This document shows, piece by piece, positions 40,505 through 48,716 of a stretch of DNA of 64,000 bases (within the stretch, counting starts at the first letter, position 1; every line of letters starts with the position of its first letter). The stretch covers positions 62,001 through 126,000 of the forward strand of contig DASXZP010000005.1 of NCBI GenBank assembly GCA_036501825.1. Direction: 5' to 3'. Source of the DNA: JAFECT01 sp036501825 (GTDB lineage: Bacteria > Pseudomonadota > Alphaproteobacteria > Caulobacterales > Caulobacteraceae). The translations under genes and the position numbers were made by a program. The notes under the pieces were generated by a model, which did not search any database, was not told where the DNA came from, and saw only the letters and a program-made list of their open reading frames with translations.

Positions 40505-42352
40505 TCAGCCGGCGGGATAGATGCTGATGCTGCTGGCCACCGAGTCGGCGACGTGTTCCTTGGTGATGACACCGACCACGTCTTCTCCGCGTGGAACGCC
40601 CGGACCCGCGGCGACCACCACCGCCATCATCGCGTTCTTGCGCCACATCCGCTGAATGACGCCGAAGGCGACATCCTGCTCGCCGACCACGGTGAAATTG
40701 CGATTGGCCACGTCGCCGAGGGTCAAGTTCGTATCCGCGCCTTCCAGGCCGCGTCGAAGGCCCGTGTTGACCCTCACCACGCCGAACAGCCTGCCCTTTG
40801 CGACCACCACCACATGGCGCAGACGTCCTTCGTGTTCGGGCATCCGCAGAAAGGCATCGAAGCTCACCGTCGACGGCAGGACCAGCACGTCGGTGTCCAT
40901 CACCTCCTTGGCGGTGCGAACGAGGAACATGTTGGCGTGCCGCGCCTTGGGAATGACCTGGCCGCGACGCACGAGTTTCAGGGTGTAGATATTCTCGGGC
41001 GAAAGCAGCCGGCGAACGCCGATGCTCATGGCCACCGCGACGATCATCGGCATGACGATGGCGTAGTCGAGGGTCATTTCGAAGATCATGGTGACGGCGG
41101 TCATCACCGCGCCGGTGCCGCCGCCGACCATGGCCCCCATGCCCACCATGGCGAAGGCAGGCACGCTGATGTTCAGTCCCGGCGCCATCGCGTTGACCGC
41201 CGCGGCGAATCCGCCCCCGAGCGTCGCGCCCAAAAACAGCGACGGCGAAAAAATGCCGCCCGACGAGCCCGATCCGAGACTGAGCGACGTCGCCGCCATC
41301 TTGCACAGGAACAAGACGCCCAACAGCCAGAAGGTCGACTCCTTCCCGGATAGAATGGCCTGAACCGTCGCATAGCCCACGCCGTCGACGTAGTACTGGC
41401 CCAGGGTCTTCAACAGCACGTACATCAGCACGCCCAGGATCAGCATGCCCAGGATGTGCCGCAGGTAGCGAGAGCGGATCTTGTCGAAGACATCCTCGAC
41501 CAGATGCAGACCCTTGATGAACGCAGCGGCGGCGATCCCGGTGAGCGCGCCGAGGACAGCGAACAAAACCAGAGTCGCGAGCGCCGTGTAATCCGTCGAC
41601 GCCAGGTTCAGCGGCGGCACGTTGAACGCCGGGTAGTCGCCGAAAAACCAGCGACCCACGAACGTCGCCGCCCCGGTCGCGATCGCCACCGGCAGGAAGG
41701 TCTCGACGCTGAACTCCGGCATCATCAGTTCAATGGCGAACATCACCCCGCCGATAGGGGTGTTGAAGGTCGCCGCGATCCCGGCGCCGGCGCCCGCCGC
41801 AACAAGGGCGATGCGCTGGCCCGCCGGCATGCGCACGATCTGGCCGAGCGTCGAGCCCAGCGCCGAACCGATCTGTATGATCGGTCCTTCACGGCCGACC
41901 GAGGAGCCGCTGCCGATGGCCAGCGCCGAGGCGAGGGACTTCACCACCGCCACCACCGGCCGGATCACCCCGGCCTTGTAGTAGATCGCGTCCATCACCT
42001 CGGGCACGCCGTGGCCTTTGGCTTCGGGCGCGAAGGTATTGACCAGGAAGGTCACGCCGATCCCCCCGATCACCGGGATCAGGATGACCCACGCGCCCCA
42101 GGGCGCGGGCGGCGTAAAAATGTTGGCGTCGAAATGGACCGAGAATTTTCCGACGAAAAACAGATTGTGCAGGACGCCGATGAGGTCGCGGAACACGACC
42201 GCGCCCAGACCGGTGACGATCCCGACCACCAGGGCCAGAAGCGAAAGTTGAACGAGGTTGAGCCGGACCGGCTCGTCGGTCGTGGAGGCGGAGCGTGGGG
42301 TCGTAAGGGCTACGCGAGCGGGACCGGTGTCCCCGATCGTGGCGTCGGACAT
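40505..42352 (-). CDS. clcA: CLC-family chloride channel/antiporter with C-terminal CBS domains
   Basis: A 615-aa protein with the CLC core of ~10-12 helices (30-450) and a CBS pair (~480-610). Selectivity motifs: GSGSSVGREGP with gating Glu155, and GGIFSPSLFLG. By alignment to E. coli ClcA (FIIEEM against FAIELM), the internal proton glutamate (Glu203 there) is Leu209 here, which would argue against normal 2Cl-/H+ exchange. The start is the ATG at 42352; the longer frame crosses the promoter. First gene of a four-gene leftward operon. Confidence 0.9.
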   Translation of the reverse strand: MSDATIGDTGPARVALTTPRSASTTDEPVRLNLVQLSLLALVVGIVTGLGAVVFRDLIGVLHNLFFVGKFSVHFDANIFTPPAPWGAWVILIPVIGGIGVTFLVNTFAPEAKGHGVPEVMDAIYYKAGVIRPVVAVVKSLASALAIGSGSSVGREGPIIQIGSALGSTLGQIVRMPAGQRIALVAAGAGAGIAATFNTPIGGVMFAIELMMPEFSVETFLPVAIATGAATFVGRWFFGDYPAFNVPPLNLASTDYTALATLVLFAVLGALTGIAAAAFIKGLHLVEDVFDKIRSRYLRHILGMLILGVLMYVLLKTLGQYYVDGVGYATVQAILSGKESTFWLLGVLFLCKMAATSLSLGSGSSGGIFSPSLFLGATLGGGFAAAVNAMAPGLNISVPAFAMVGMGAMVGGGTGAVMTAVTMIFEMTLDYAIVMPMIVAVAMSIGVRRLLSPENIYTLKLVRRGQVIPKARHANMFLVRTAKEVMDTDVLVLPSTVSFDAFLRMPEHEGRLRHVVVVAKGRLFGVVRVNTGLRRGLEGADTNLTLGDVANRNFTVVGEQDVAFGVIQRMWRKNAMMAVVVAAGPGVPRGEDVVGVITKEHVADSVASSISIYPAG

Positions 42353-42390
42353 GCGGAAAAGAATCTCTTCACGTGGTTGTGTTGCCTCCC

Positions 42391-42409
42391 AATATCGGAA
42401 TACGATATT
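42391..42409. promoter_or_regulatory. AATATCG-N5-CGATATT palindrome, candidate MarR operator
   Basis: A perfect 7-bp inverted repeat lies between clcA (starts 42352, leftward) and the Pal-like lipoprotein gene (starts 42459, rightward). A MarR regulator follows the lipoprotein gene and is the likely binder, controlling both divergent units. It is the only AT-rich palindrome in this 106-bp gap. Confidence 0.6.
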
Positions 42410-42458
42410 AAAGTCATGGGCGGGGCGAAATTTTTTTACTCCGACAGAGGATCCGCCG

Positions 42459-43010
42459 GTGCGACAGCTGCTGACCTTTTCCAGACTTGCTCTGGCCGTT
42501 CTGACCCTGGCCGCCGTCACCGGCTGCGCCAGCCATCCGAAGCACGCGCCGGCCCCGGCGCCGGCGAAGGGTCCGGCGGAAGCCTATACGGCCCCGCCTG
42601 CGCCCCAGGGCGGGGTCACGTCGCGGTCGCAGGCGCCCCTTCCGGGTTCCGAACAGGACTTCGTCATCAACGCCGGCGACCGGATCTATTTCGATCTCGA
42701 CCAGTACGCGGTGCGGCCCGATGCGGCGCCTGTTCTCACCGCTCAGGCGGCCTGGCTGAATCGCTACCCCGCGGTTCGCATCCGGATTGAGGGCAATTGC
42801 GACGACCGCGGAACGCGCGAATACAACTTCGCCCTGGGCGCCCGCCGCGCGCAGTCGGTGCGTGACTTCCTGGTCTCGCACGGCGTCGATCCGGCGCGGA
42901 TCGCCGTCATTTCCTATGGCAAGGAGCGGCCGATGGACCCCGGCTCGGGCGAGGAGGCGTGGGCGCACAATCGCAACGCGCACACCACGCTGCTCAGCGG
43001 GGCGCGATAG
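42459..43010 (+). CDS. OmpA/Pal-like peptidoglycan-binding lipoprotein
   Basis: A 183-aa lipoprotein with lipobox LAAVTGC (acylated Cys at ~23), a Pro/Ala-rich linker and an OmpA-C domain: IYFDLDQYAVRPDA, IRIEGNCDDRGTREYNFALGARRA, ISYGKERP. The domain binds meso-diaminopimelate of peptidoglycan. Sequence is very close to Pal, but there are no tol genes here, so it is probably an accessory copy. The start is a GTG at 42459 with AGAGGA upstream. The MarR gene starts 22 bp downstream. Confidence 0.85.
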   Translation: MRQLLTFSRLALAVLTLAAVTGCASHPKHAPAPAPAKGPAEAYTAPPAPQGGVTSRSQAPLPGSEQDFVINAGDRIYFDLDQYAVRPDAAPVLTAQAAWLNRYPAVRIRIEGNCDDRGTREYNFALGARRAQSVRDFLVSHGVDPARIAVISYGKERPMDPGSGEEAWAHNRNAHTTLLSGAR

Positions 43011-43032
43011 GCTCCGCAACGCCGGGATCGCC

Positions 43033-43467
43033 ATGACGAAATCCAAGCCGCGCGTGGTGACCGACGAGGATTACCGTCTTCTCGCCGACTTTCGCTACGC
43101 GCTCAGAGGGTTTTTCGCCTTCAGCAAGTCGGCGGTGGCTCAGGCCAAGCTTGCGCCGCAGCAGTATCAGGCGCTGCTCGCCCTGCGCGCGCGGTGCGGC
43201 CGCGAGATGACCGTCGGCGACCTGGCGCAGGAGCTCTACGTTCAGCACCATACCGCCGTCGGTCTGATCGACCGGCTCGAACAGTCGGGCCTGGCGCGGC
43301 GCCGGCACGGCGACGGACGCCGGATCGTGCTGGAGCTGACCAACGAGGCGGAGGCGGTCCTTGCGGACCTGGCCCAGGTTCACCTCGAAGAGCTACGCCG
43401 GCACGCCCCCACGATCGCGAGCCTGCTCGTCCGCTATCCCGCCGCCGCGGTCGCGGACGAAGAGTGA
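43033..43467 (+). CDS. MarR-family transcriptional regulator
   Basis: A 144-aa winged-helix dimeric regulator. Family pattern: LAPQQYQALLALRAR, MTVGDLAQELYVQHHTAVGLIDRLEQSGLARRR (recognition helix HHTAVGLIDRLE) and the wing HGDGRRIVLELT. It likely regulates the Pal-like gene upstream and the divergent clcA operon through the AATATCG palindrome (inference). The start is the ATG at 43033; a longer frame lies inside the lipoprotein gene. Confidence 0.88.
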   Translation: MTKSKPRVVTDEDYRLLADFRYALRGFFAFSKSAVAQAKLAPQQYQALLALRARCGREMTVGDLAQELYVQHHTAVGLIDRLEQSGLARRRHGDGRRIVLELTNEAEAVLADLAQVHLEELRRHAPTIASLLVRYPAAAVADEE

Positions 43468-43502
43468 ACCAACCGCGGCCCCGGCCAGACGGTTCGTAGC
43501 CC

Positions 43503-44246
43503 TCACTTCCGCTCGAAGGGCTTTACCCGCACCTTGGTGCGGTGGTCCTCAATGCCTGCGTCCTGGCCCGCTGCGTCCTGGCCTCGGTAGTAGTGCTTCT
43601 GCCACTTCATCGCCTGGGCCGTGGAGCCCGGCTTTTTCAGCTCGTCGTTGAAGGTGTTGCGGCTCTTCGACCAGGTTTCGTACTGGCTCTTCAGTTCGGG
43701 ATCGCTCGACAGGTCGCGCATCTCGGTCTGCATCGCTTCGATCTCGCCGCGGCGGACCGGGAAGACGTGGCAGAACGGTTCGCCCGCTTCGAAGCGCAGC
43801 AGCATGTTCGGGCGGGTGAACATCCAGTTCATGGTGAAGGTGAAGGGCGCCCAGTCGGTCTCGACAATGCCCGACAAGGCCGCGATGCCGTCCTTCGGCC
43901 GGTTGATCGGCCCGGTGACGAACAGGTCGTAGCCCGGCGGGGTGCGGAACAGGAAGTTCACATGGAAGGTCAAACCGCCGCGCCCGAACACCGAAATCGC
44001 CGGCGCCTCGCTTCCCCCGTCGCCCGCGATCAGGATCGCGTCGAGCCCATCGCCTCCGGTCCAGCCCGCGGTGAACCCCGACGGCGTCAGAATCTCCCAA
44101 CCATGGGCATTGGCGATGTTCAGGGGCAGGCAGCGATAGGCGAAACGCTGGTCCGTCGCGTCCATCCAGTCGCGCTCGAACGGCGCGGGACGCACGACCA
44201 ACTCACGCCCCGGCACCACATAGGCGATGAACGGCAGCTCGCTCAC
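43503..44246 (-). CDS. DUF6065 family protein
   Basis: A 247-aa soluble protein with the family-like blocks RCLPLNIANAHGWEI, TPPGYDLFVTGPINRPKDGI, ETDWAPFTFTMNWMFTRP and EPFCHVFPV. This matches DUF6065, whose function is unknown. The start is a GTG at 44246 10 bp after the sulfotransferase stop. It is the last gene of a leftward set that begins with the sigma-E-controlled FAD oxidoreductase. Confidence 0.75.
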   Translation of the reverse strand: MSELPFIAYVVPGRELVVRPAPFERDWMDATDQRFAYRCLPLNIANAHGWEILTPSGFTAGWTGGDGLDAILIAGDGGSEAPAISVFGRGGLTFHVNFLFRTPPGYDLFVTGPINRPKDGIAALSGIVETDWAPFTFTMNWMFTRPNMLLRFEAGEPFCHVFPVRRGEIEAMQTEMRDLSSDPELKSQYETWSKSRNTFNDELKKPGSTAQAMKWQKHYYRGQDAAGQDAGIEDHRTKVRVKPFERK

Positions 44247-44256
44247 GCCGCCCAGC

Positions 44257-45099
44257 TCATGCGGCGTCGTAGAGACGTTCGAGCACCGGGCCCGCGGTCT
44301 CGCTGATCGTCGTGCGGTCCTGCTCGCTGAGCGCGGCGGGTTCGATGTAGCCGCTGGGCGAAAAGCCGCCGGTCTCGGCGCCCTTGAAGGTATTGATCTT
44401 GGCGTCGAACACGCCGGCATCGAGGCCGGTGACGCCCAGCCGCTCTTCGAGGAAGCGGATGTGCTCGACGCGCTGGCCGACGAAGTCCTCGTACTTGAGG
44501 AAGACGATGCGCTCGTCGCCGACCAGGGGCGCGATTTCGTTCATGTTGGTCGCCCACTGGGCGCAGAACTCGACGGTTTCTTCCGGCGTGTTCACGAACC
44601 GCCGCGCCTTGGCCGACTTCAGCACGTCGTAGAGATTGCGGAAGACGTAGACCACCTTGGTCCGGGGCATGAGCTGCAGCTGCGCCTTGATCGCGTCGCG
44701 CGTCAGGCCGGGGTACTTGAAGCCCCACATTGGTCGCCCGATCGAGTCCGCGTACTGCGCGAGCACCGAGGGCAGCTGGTAATAGGTCTCGACCCACGCC
44801 TTCATCAGCACCGACGACGGCGGCAACAGTCCCGGGCGCCAGTCCGCCGGACGCCCTTCGAGCGCCTGCTTGAACTCCTCGTCCATGGCCGCGCCGGAGC
44901 GGTCGACGCGTTGCATCTCGCCGACGAACCAGGAGGTGAGCACCCGGACCTGGTTGCCGACCTCCTCGCCGAACACGAAGCCGTTGGCCGACGCGGTCAG
45001 CAACCGCTGCACGAGCGTGGTGCCGCACCGCGCCGTGGGGGAGGTCACGACGATGGGCGCAAGCGCCAGATACTTGTTGGGGACCTCCAGCGAGGCCAT
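44257..45099 (-). CDS. sulfotransferase family protein
   Basis: A 280-aa protein with the PAPS 5'-phosphosulfate loop near the N-terminus (TSPTARCGTTLVQRLL) and the downstream helix/strand typical of sulfotransferases (KVVYVFRNLYDVLKSAKARR, 3'-phosphate-binding Arg/Ser region). It would transfer sulfate from PAPS to a hydroxyl or amine, possibly of a lipid. GGAG lies 5 nt before the ATG. It sits 33 bp after DUF1365 and 10 bp before DUF6065 on the same strand. Confidence 0.83.
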   Translation of the reverse strand: MASLEVPNKYLALAPIVVTSPTARCGTTLVQRLLTASANGFVFGEEVGNQVRVLTSWFVGEMQRVDRSGAAMDEEFKQALEGRPADWRPGLLPPSSVLMKAWVETYYQLPSVLAQYADSIGRPMWGFKYPGLTRDAIKAQLQLMPRTKVVYVFRNLYDVLKSAKARRFVNTPEETVEFCAQWATNMNEIAPLVGDERIVFLKYEDFVGQRVEHIRFLEERLGVTGLDAGVFDAKINTFKGAETGGFSPSGYIEPAALSEQDRTTISETAGPVLERLYDAA

Positions 45100-45132
45100 G
45101 GGAACTCCGGGGCGAACCTTCGGAGCGGGAGG

Positions 45133-45924
45133 CTAGCGGGATTCGTGTGCGCTGGGGAAAAGCCTTGGCGCGTTAGGCTTGCGGCCGAAGCGCGGGTTTA
45201 CATGGAACTTGCCGCCCTTCAGCCAGATGGACGCCGCTTCCCAATGGATGCCGGCCAGGACCTTCAGGCTGAGCAGCGGGTGGGCGAGCCATTGGTGCAG
45301 CAGGGCGGCGTCGCTGAGGGGTTCGTGCTTGCCGTGGAACGAGGCGGTGAGCACGGGACCGTCGGGGCCCTTGACCACCATGGCGGTGGTTGTTTCGTCG
45401 CCGGGCGGTCGGATGCGGAAGTCGTAGGCCAGGTCCATGGGCTGGAACGGGGAGACGTAGAAGCGTTTGTCGCAGCTCTGCACCACGGCGCCTGCGGCGT
45501 CGGGCGCGTCGGCGCGCAGGACATAGGCGTGGCTCTCGCCGAAGGTGTTGTTCACTTCGTACAGGATGGCGCCGAGCACGCCGTCGCGGGCGTAGCAGAA
45601 GAACAGACTGAGCGGGTTGAACACGTGACCCAGCACCCGCGGCATGCATAGCAACCGGATCGGTCCGCCATCGAAGGGGATGCCGGCTGAGGCGAGTTTG
45701 GCTTCCACCCAGGGCCGTAGCGGGCTGCTCAAGCGGTCGCCATGGTCGCGGTCGTGGAAACTGAGCAGGCCTGCACGGTTGTAGCCGAACAGGGTCAGAC
45801 GCCGGTCCATCTCGCTTAGTTCGTCGAGATCGAACAGCATCATGAACACGCGGTAGCGCAGCTTGTGCGGCTGCGGCTTCAGCCGTGCGTGATGCACAAC
45901 ACCAGGATAGAGCGCCGACTTCAT
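45133..45924 (-). CDS. DUF1365 family protein of the sigma-E lipid cluster
   Basis: A 263-aa protein of family DUF1365, recognised by YPGVVHHARLKPQPHKLRYRV at the start (in part VVHHARLKPQPHKLRY), FGYNRAGLLSFHDRDHGD and the block CMPRVLGHVFNPLSLFFCY. Family members occur beside FAD oxidoreductases and cyclopropane synthases in RpoE/ChrR clusters and are linked to fatty-acid modification. The ATGA start overlaps the oxidoreductase stop. Confidence 0.9.
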   Translation of the reverse strand: MKSALYPGVVHHARLKPQPHKLRYRVFMMLFDLDELSEMDRRLTLFGYNRAGLLSFHDRDHGDRLSSPLRPWVEAKLASAGIPFDGGPIRLLCMPRVLGHVFNPLSLFFCYARDGVLGAILYEVNNTFGESHAYVLRADAPDAAGAVVQSCDKRFYVSPFQPMDLAYDFRIRPPGDETTTAMVVKGPDGPVLTASFHGKHEPLSDAALLHQWLAHPLLSLKVLAGIHWEAASIWLKGGKFHVNPRFGRKPNAPRLFPSAHESR

Positions 45925-47291
45925 GCGACACGCTCCAGCGGCACGCGTTGCGGCGCGGGCCCCAGCGTAATCCGGCCGGACTCGTCGGCCACCTGCCAGG
46001 GACGGCGTACGCCGCCCAGCTGTTCGGCGACCGCCAACCCCGCCTGCAGCCCGTCCTCGTGGAATCCGGAGCCGAAATGGGCGCCGCAGTACCAGATCCC
46101 GCCCTCGCCCTGCAGCGACCAGAGTTGGCGTTGCGCGCGCACGGCGGCGGCGTCGAACAGCGGATGGTCGTAGGCTTCGACTTTCAGCACGCTATCCGGG
46201 CGCGGCGCGTGGTGCGGGTTCAGGGTGACGAACAATGGCTTGGGCGTGGTCACGCCCTGCAGGCTGTTCATCCAGTAGGACACCGAACAGACGTCGCCGC
46301 CCGACGAGCGTCCGACGTAGTTCCACGCCGACCACAGGGCCTTGCGTTTGGGCATCAGGGCGGGATCGGTGTGCAGCACTGCAAGGTTCTTGGTGTAGCG
46401 GAAGGCGCCCAGCAGGCGGCGCTCGTCCACCGTCGGCGCCTCGAGCATCGCCAAGGCCTGGTCTGCGTGGGTCGCGATGACCACCTCGTCGAAGCGTTCG
46501 ACTGAACCCTGCGCATCCATCACCTCGACGCCCTCACTGGTGCGGCGCACCCGCCGGGCGCCGCGGCCCAGGCGCACCGTGTCGGCGTAGCGGGCGGTGA
46601 TCTTCTCGACGTAGGACCGGCTGCCGCCCTCGACCGTGCGCCAGAGCGGGCGCGCCAGGAACTGCAGCAGGCCGTGGTTCTCGAAGAAGCGCACGAAGGC
46701 GCAGGCGGGATAGTCGCGGATCGCATCCGGCGGCGCCGACCAGATCGCCGCCGCCTGGGGCAACAGGTGTTCGTTCTGGAACGCGCGCGAATAGCCCTCG
46801 GCGTCGAGGTAGTCGCCGAGCGAGATCAGGTCCGGATCGGTCGGTGAAATGTCGACCTTGGCCCGACGGTAGAAGCGCATCAGCTCGCCGGCCATCGACC
46901 AGAACCTGGGGCTGAACAGGTTGGACGGCCGCGCCAGCAGCGCGGTCAGGTCCTTGGCGGCATATTCGGTGCGGCCTTCGTCGAGGGAGACGGCGAAGGT
47001 CATGTCCGATAGTTTGGTCTCGACGCCTAAGTGTTTGAACAGGGCGGTCAGGTTCGGATAGTTGATCTCGTTGAAGACGATGAAACCGGTGTCCACGGGC
47101 GTCACGCCCTGCGCAAACACCGCATCGACCGTGTTGGAGTGCCCGCCCAGCCGCGTGTCGCGTTCGTAGACCGTGACGTCGTGGCGTTCGCTGAGGAGCC
47201 ATGCCGCCGACATGCCCGATATCCCCGTCCCGATCACCGCGACCTTGAGCGGCGCTGCGGCGCGGGGGTCTCTCGACGTGAAGGGGATCAT
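45921..47291 (-). CDS. FAD-dependent oxidoreductase (amine-oxidase fold) of the sigma-E cluster
   Basis: A 456-aa flavoprotein. The N-terminal dinucleotide-binding motif is KVAVIGTGISGMSAAWLL, followed by VYERDTRLGGHSNTV; near the C-terminus IWYCGAHFGSGFHEDGL completes the FAD site. This is the type found in alphaproteobacterial RpoE/ChrR regulons, where a related flavoprotein desaturates methylated acyl chains on the way to furan fatty acids. A candidate sigma-E promoter (47343-47369) precedes it. First gene of a four-gene leftward operon. Confidence 0.9.
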   Translation of the reverse strand: MIPFTSRDPRAAAPLKVAVIGTGISGMSAAWLLSERHDVTVYERDTRLGGHSNTVDAVFAQGVTPVDTGFIVFNEINYPNLTALFKHLGVETKLSDMTFAVSLDEGRTEYAAKDLTALLARPSNLFSPRFWSMAGELMRFYRRAKVDISPTDPDLISLGDYLDAEGYSRAFQNEHLLPQAAAIWSAPPDAIRDYPACAFVRFFENHGLLQFLARPLWRTVEGGSRSYVEKITARYADTVRLGRGARRVRRTSEGVEVMDAQGSVERFDEVVIATHADQALAMLEAPTVDERRLLGAFRYTKNLAVLHTDPALMPKRKALWSAWNYVGRSSGGDVCSVSYWMNSLQGVTTPKPLFVTLNPHHAPRPDSVLKVEAYDHPLFDAAAVRAQRQLWSLQGEGGIWYCGAHFGSGFHEDGLQAGLAVAEQLGGVRRPWQVADESGRITLGPAPQRVPLERVA

Positions 47292-47342
47292 GGGCGTCCG
47301 ATCGGATGCGGGCGTCCGGCCGGCAGGCGCCGGACATGAGGC

Positions 47343-47369
47343 ATACGGCTCGGGTTCGAGGGCAGATCA
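47343..47369 (-). promoter_or_regulatory. candidate sigma-E (ECF11-type) promoter for the oxidoreductase operon
   Basis: Reading leftward, TGATCT (47364-47369) is followed after 16 bp by CGTAT (47343-47347). This is the ECF11-type arrangement (TGATCC ... CGTA) with one change in the -35. The transcript would start ~40-45 bp before the oxidoreductase ATG. Confidence 0.7.
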
Positions 47370-47393
47370 CCGCGACGTCGCGAAAGCGAACAG

Positions 47394-47420
47394 TGATCCG
47401 GCCGGGCGGCTGCAGCGTAT
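47394..47420 (+). promoter_or_regulatory. candidate sigma-E (ECF11-type) autoregulated promoter for rpoE-chrR
   Basis: TGATCC (47394-47399) and CGTAT (47416-47420) are separated by 16 bp, exactly the form seen for the divergent promoter 25 bp away. It would drive rpoE from a start about 115 bp upstream of the chosen GTG. Confidence 0.75.
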
Positions 47421-47545
47421 TGCTTGCCATGGACGGTCTGGCGCTCTCCCCCGCGTTTCCCCGCTTGCGGTTGTTTCGGCCGCAGGCGGGGCGGCGTGCG
47501 CTCAGGCCTTGGCGGCATAAGGTGCGGGAGGCGGACATAGCGCCG

Positions 47546-48097
47546 GTGAAGACCACCGCCGATCCGGCGGACCTGATCGAGGCGGTGGCGCGCACGCAAG
47601 ACCGCGACGCCTTTGCGAGCCTGTTCGCCCATTTCGCGCCGCGCCTGAAGAGCTATCTGATGGGGCTCGGCACATCGGCCGCCGCCGCCGAGGAGCTTGT
47701 GCAGGAGACCCTGCTCGCGGTCTGGCGCAAGGCGGCGTCCTTCGACCGCTCCCGCGCCGGCGCCGCGACCTGGCTGTTCACCATCGCGCGTAACCTGCGC
47801 ATCGACGCGGCGCGGCGTGAGCGCACGGCGCTCGCCTATGCCGTCGATGTGACCGACGAACCCGAGGCCCCCGAACAACCCGATGCGGAGGTGAGCGCGA
47901 CGCAGCGCGAGGGCCGGGTGCGTGAAGCCATGAAGACCCTGCCGTCCGACCAGGCCGCGGTGATCCGCCTGGCCTTCTTTCAGGAGAAGGCGCATTCGGA
48001 GATCGCCGATGCGCTGGGCATCCCCCTGGGGACGGTCAAGTCGCGCGTGAGGCTCGCCATGGCGCGCCTGCGTGAACGTCTGGAGGACCTGAAGTGA
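47546..48097 (+). CDS. rpoE: ECF sigma factor, RpoE/SigE type paired with ChrR
   Basis: A 183-aa ECF sigma factor. Region 2 (DRDAFASLFAHFAPRLKSYL and GAATWLFTIARNLRIDAAR) binds the -10 element; region 4 (LAFFQEKAHSEIADALGIPLGTVKSR) binds the -35. The following gene is the ChrR anti-sigma, overlapping by 4 bp, which defines the singlet-oxygen response pair of Rhodobacter and Caulobacter. The start is uncertain: the GTG at 47546 matches family length, but a GTG at 47522 and an ATG at 47429 are in frame. Confidence 0.92.
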   Translation: MKTTADPADLIEAVARTQDRDAFASLFAHFAPRLKSYLMGLGTSAAAAEELVQETLLAVWRKAASFDRSRAGAATWLFTIARNLRIDAARRERTALAYAVDVTDEPEAPEQPDAEVSATQREGRVREAMKTLPSDQAAVIRLAFFQEKAHSEIADALGIPLGTVKSRVRLAMARLRERLEDLK

Positions 48098-48714
48098 GCG
48101 TGCGTCATCATCCCGCCGACGCAATCCTCGCCGACTATGCGGCGGGCGCTTTGAAGCCGGGCTTCGACCTGGTGGTCGCCGCGCACCTCGAGCGCTGCCC
48201 CGCGTGCCGCGCAACGGTGCGCCTGTTCGAAAGCGCCAAGGCCGGCGCGATCGAGGACGCCGCCCCCGCCGCCGTCGAAGCCGACGCGCTGTCGCGACTG
48301 ATGGCGCGGCTCGACGAGCCGGCGCCGCCCGAACCCGTACGCGACCCACGCCCCCTGCTGCAGCGCCTGCCGCTGAAGCGCCGCCGCTGGCTCGCGCCCA
48401 AGGTCTGGGTGCAGCCGGTCGACGTGGCGGTGGGACGCGAAGACAAGGTGTATCTGCTCTATGTCGGCGCCGGTCTGCGCGGTCTCGATCACACCCACTC
48501 GGGCCCCGAGTTCACCCAGGTGATGTCAGGCGCCCTGAACGACGATGGCGAGGTGTTCGCCGCAGGCGACTTCTGCGAGCGCGGGCCTGAGCATTCGCAC
48601 CAGCCGGTGGTCGAACCCGACGACGGCGGCTGTCTGTGCCTAGCGGCGACCGAAGGGCCGCTGGTCGCGCGTGACTGGTTCGGCCGGTTGATCCGCGCCG
48701 CTGCCGGCGTCTGA
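48094..48714 (+). CDS. chrR: zinc-binding anti-sigma factor with cupin domain
   Basis: A 206-aa ChrR. The N-terminal anti-sigma domain has the zinc ligands His5/6, His31, Cys35 and Cys38 (AAHLERCPACRA), at the same positions as in Rhodobacter ChrR. The C-terminal cupin domain (GLDHTHSGPEFTQVMSGAL, GPEHSHQP) holds a second metal site needed to release sigma-E under singlet oxygen. Start is a GTG at 48094 overlapping the rpoE stop (GTGA), giving translational coupling. Role is cytoplasmic repression of RpoE. Confidence 0.93.
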   Translation: MSVRHHPADAILADYAAGALKPGFDLVVAAHLERCPACRATVRLFESAKAGAIEDAAPAAVEADALSRLMARLDEPAPPEPVRDPRPLLQRLPLKRRRWLAPKVWVQPVDVAVGREDKVYLLYVGAGLRGLDHTHSGPEFTQVMSGALNDDGEVFAAGDFCERGPEHSHQPVVEPDDGGCLCLAATEGPLVARDWFGRLIRAAAGV

Positions 48715-48716
48715 GC

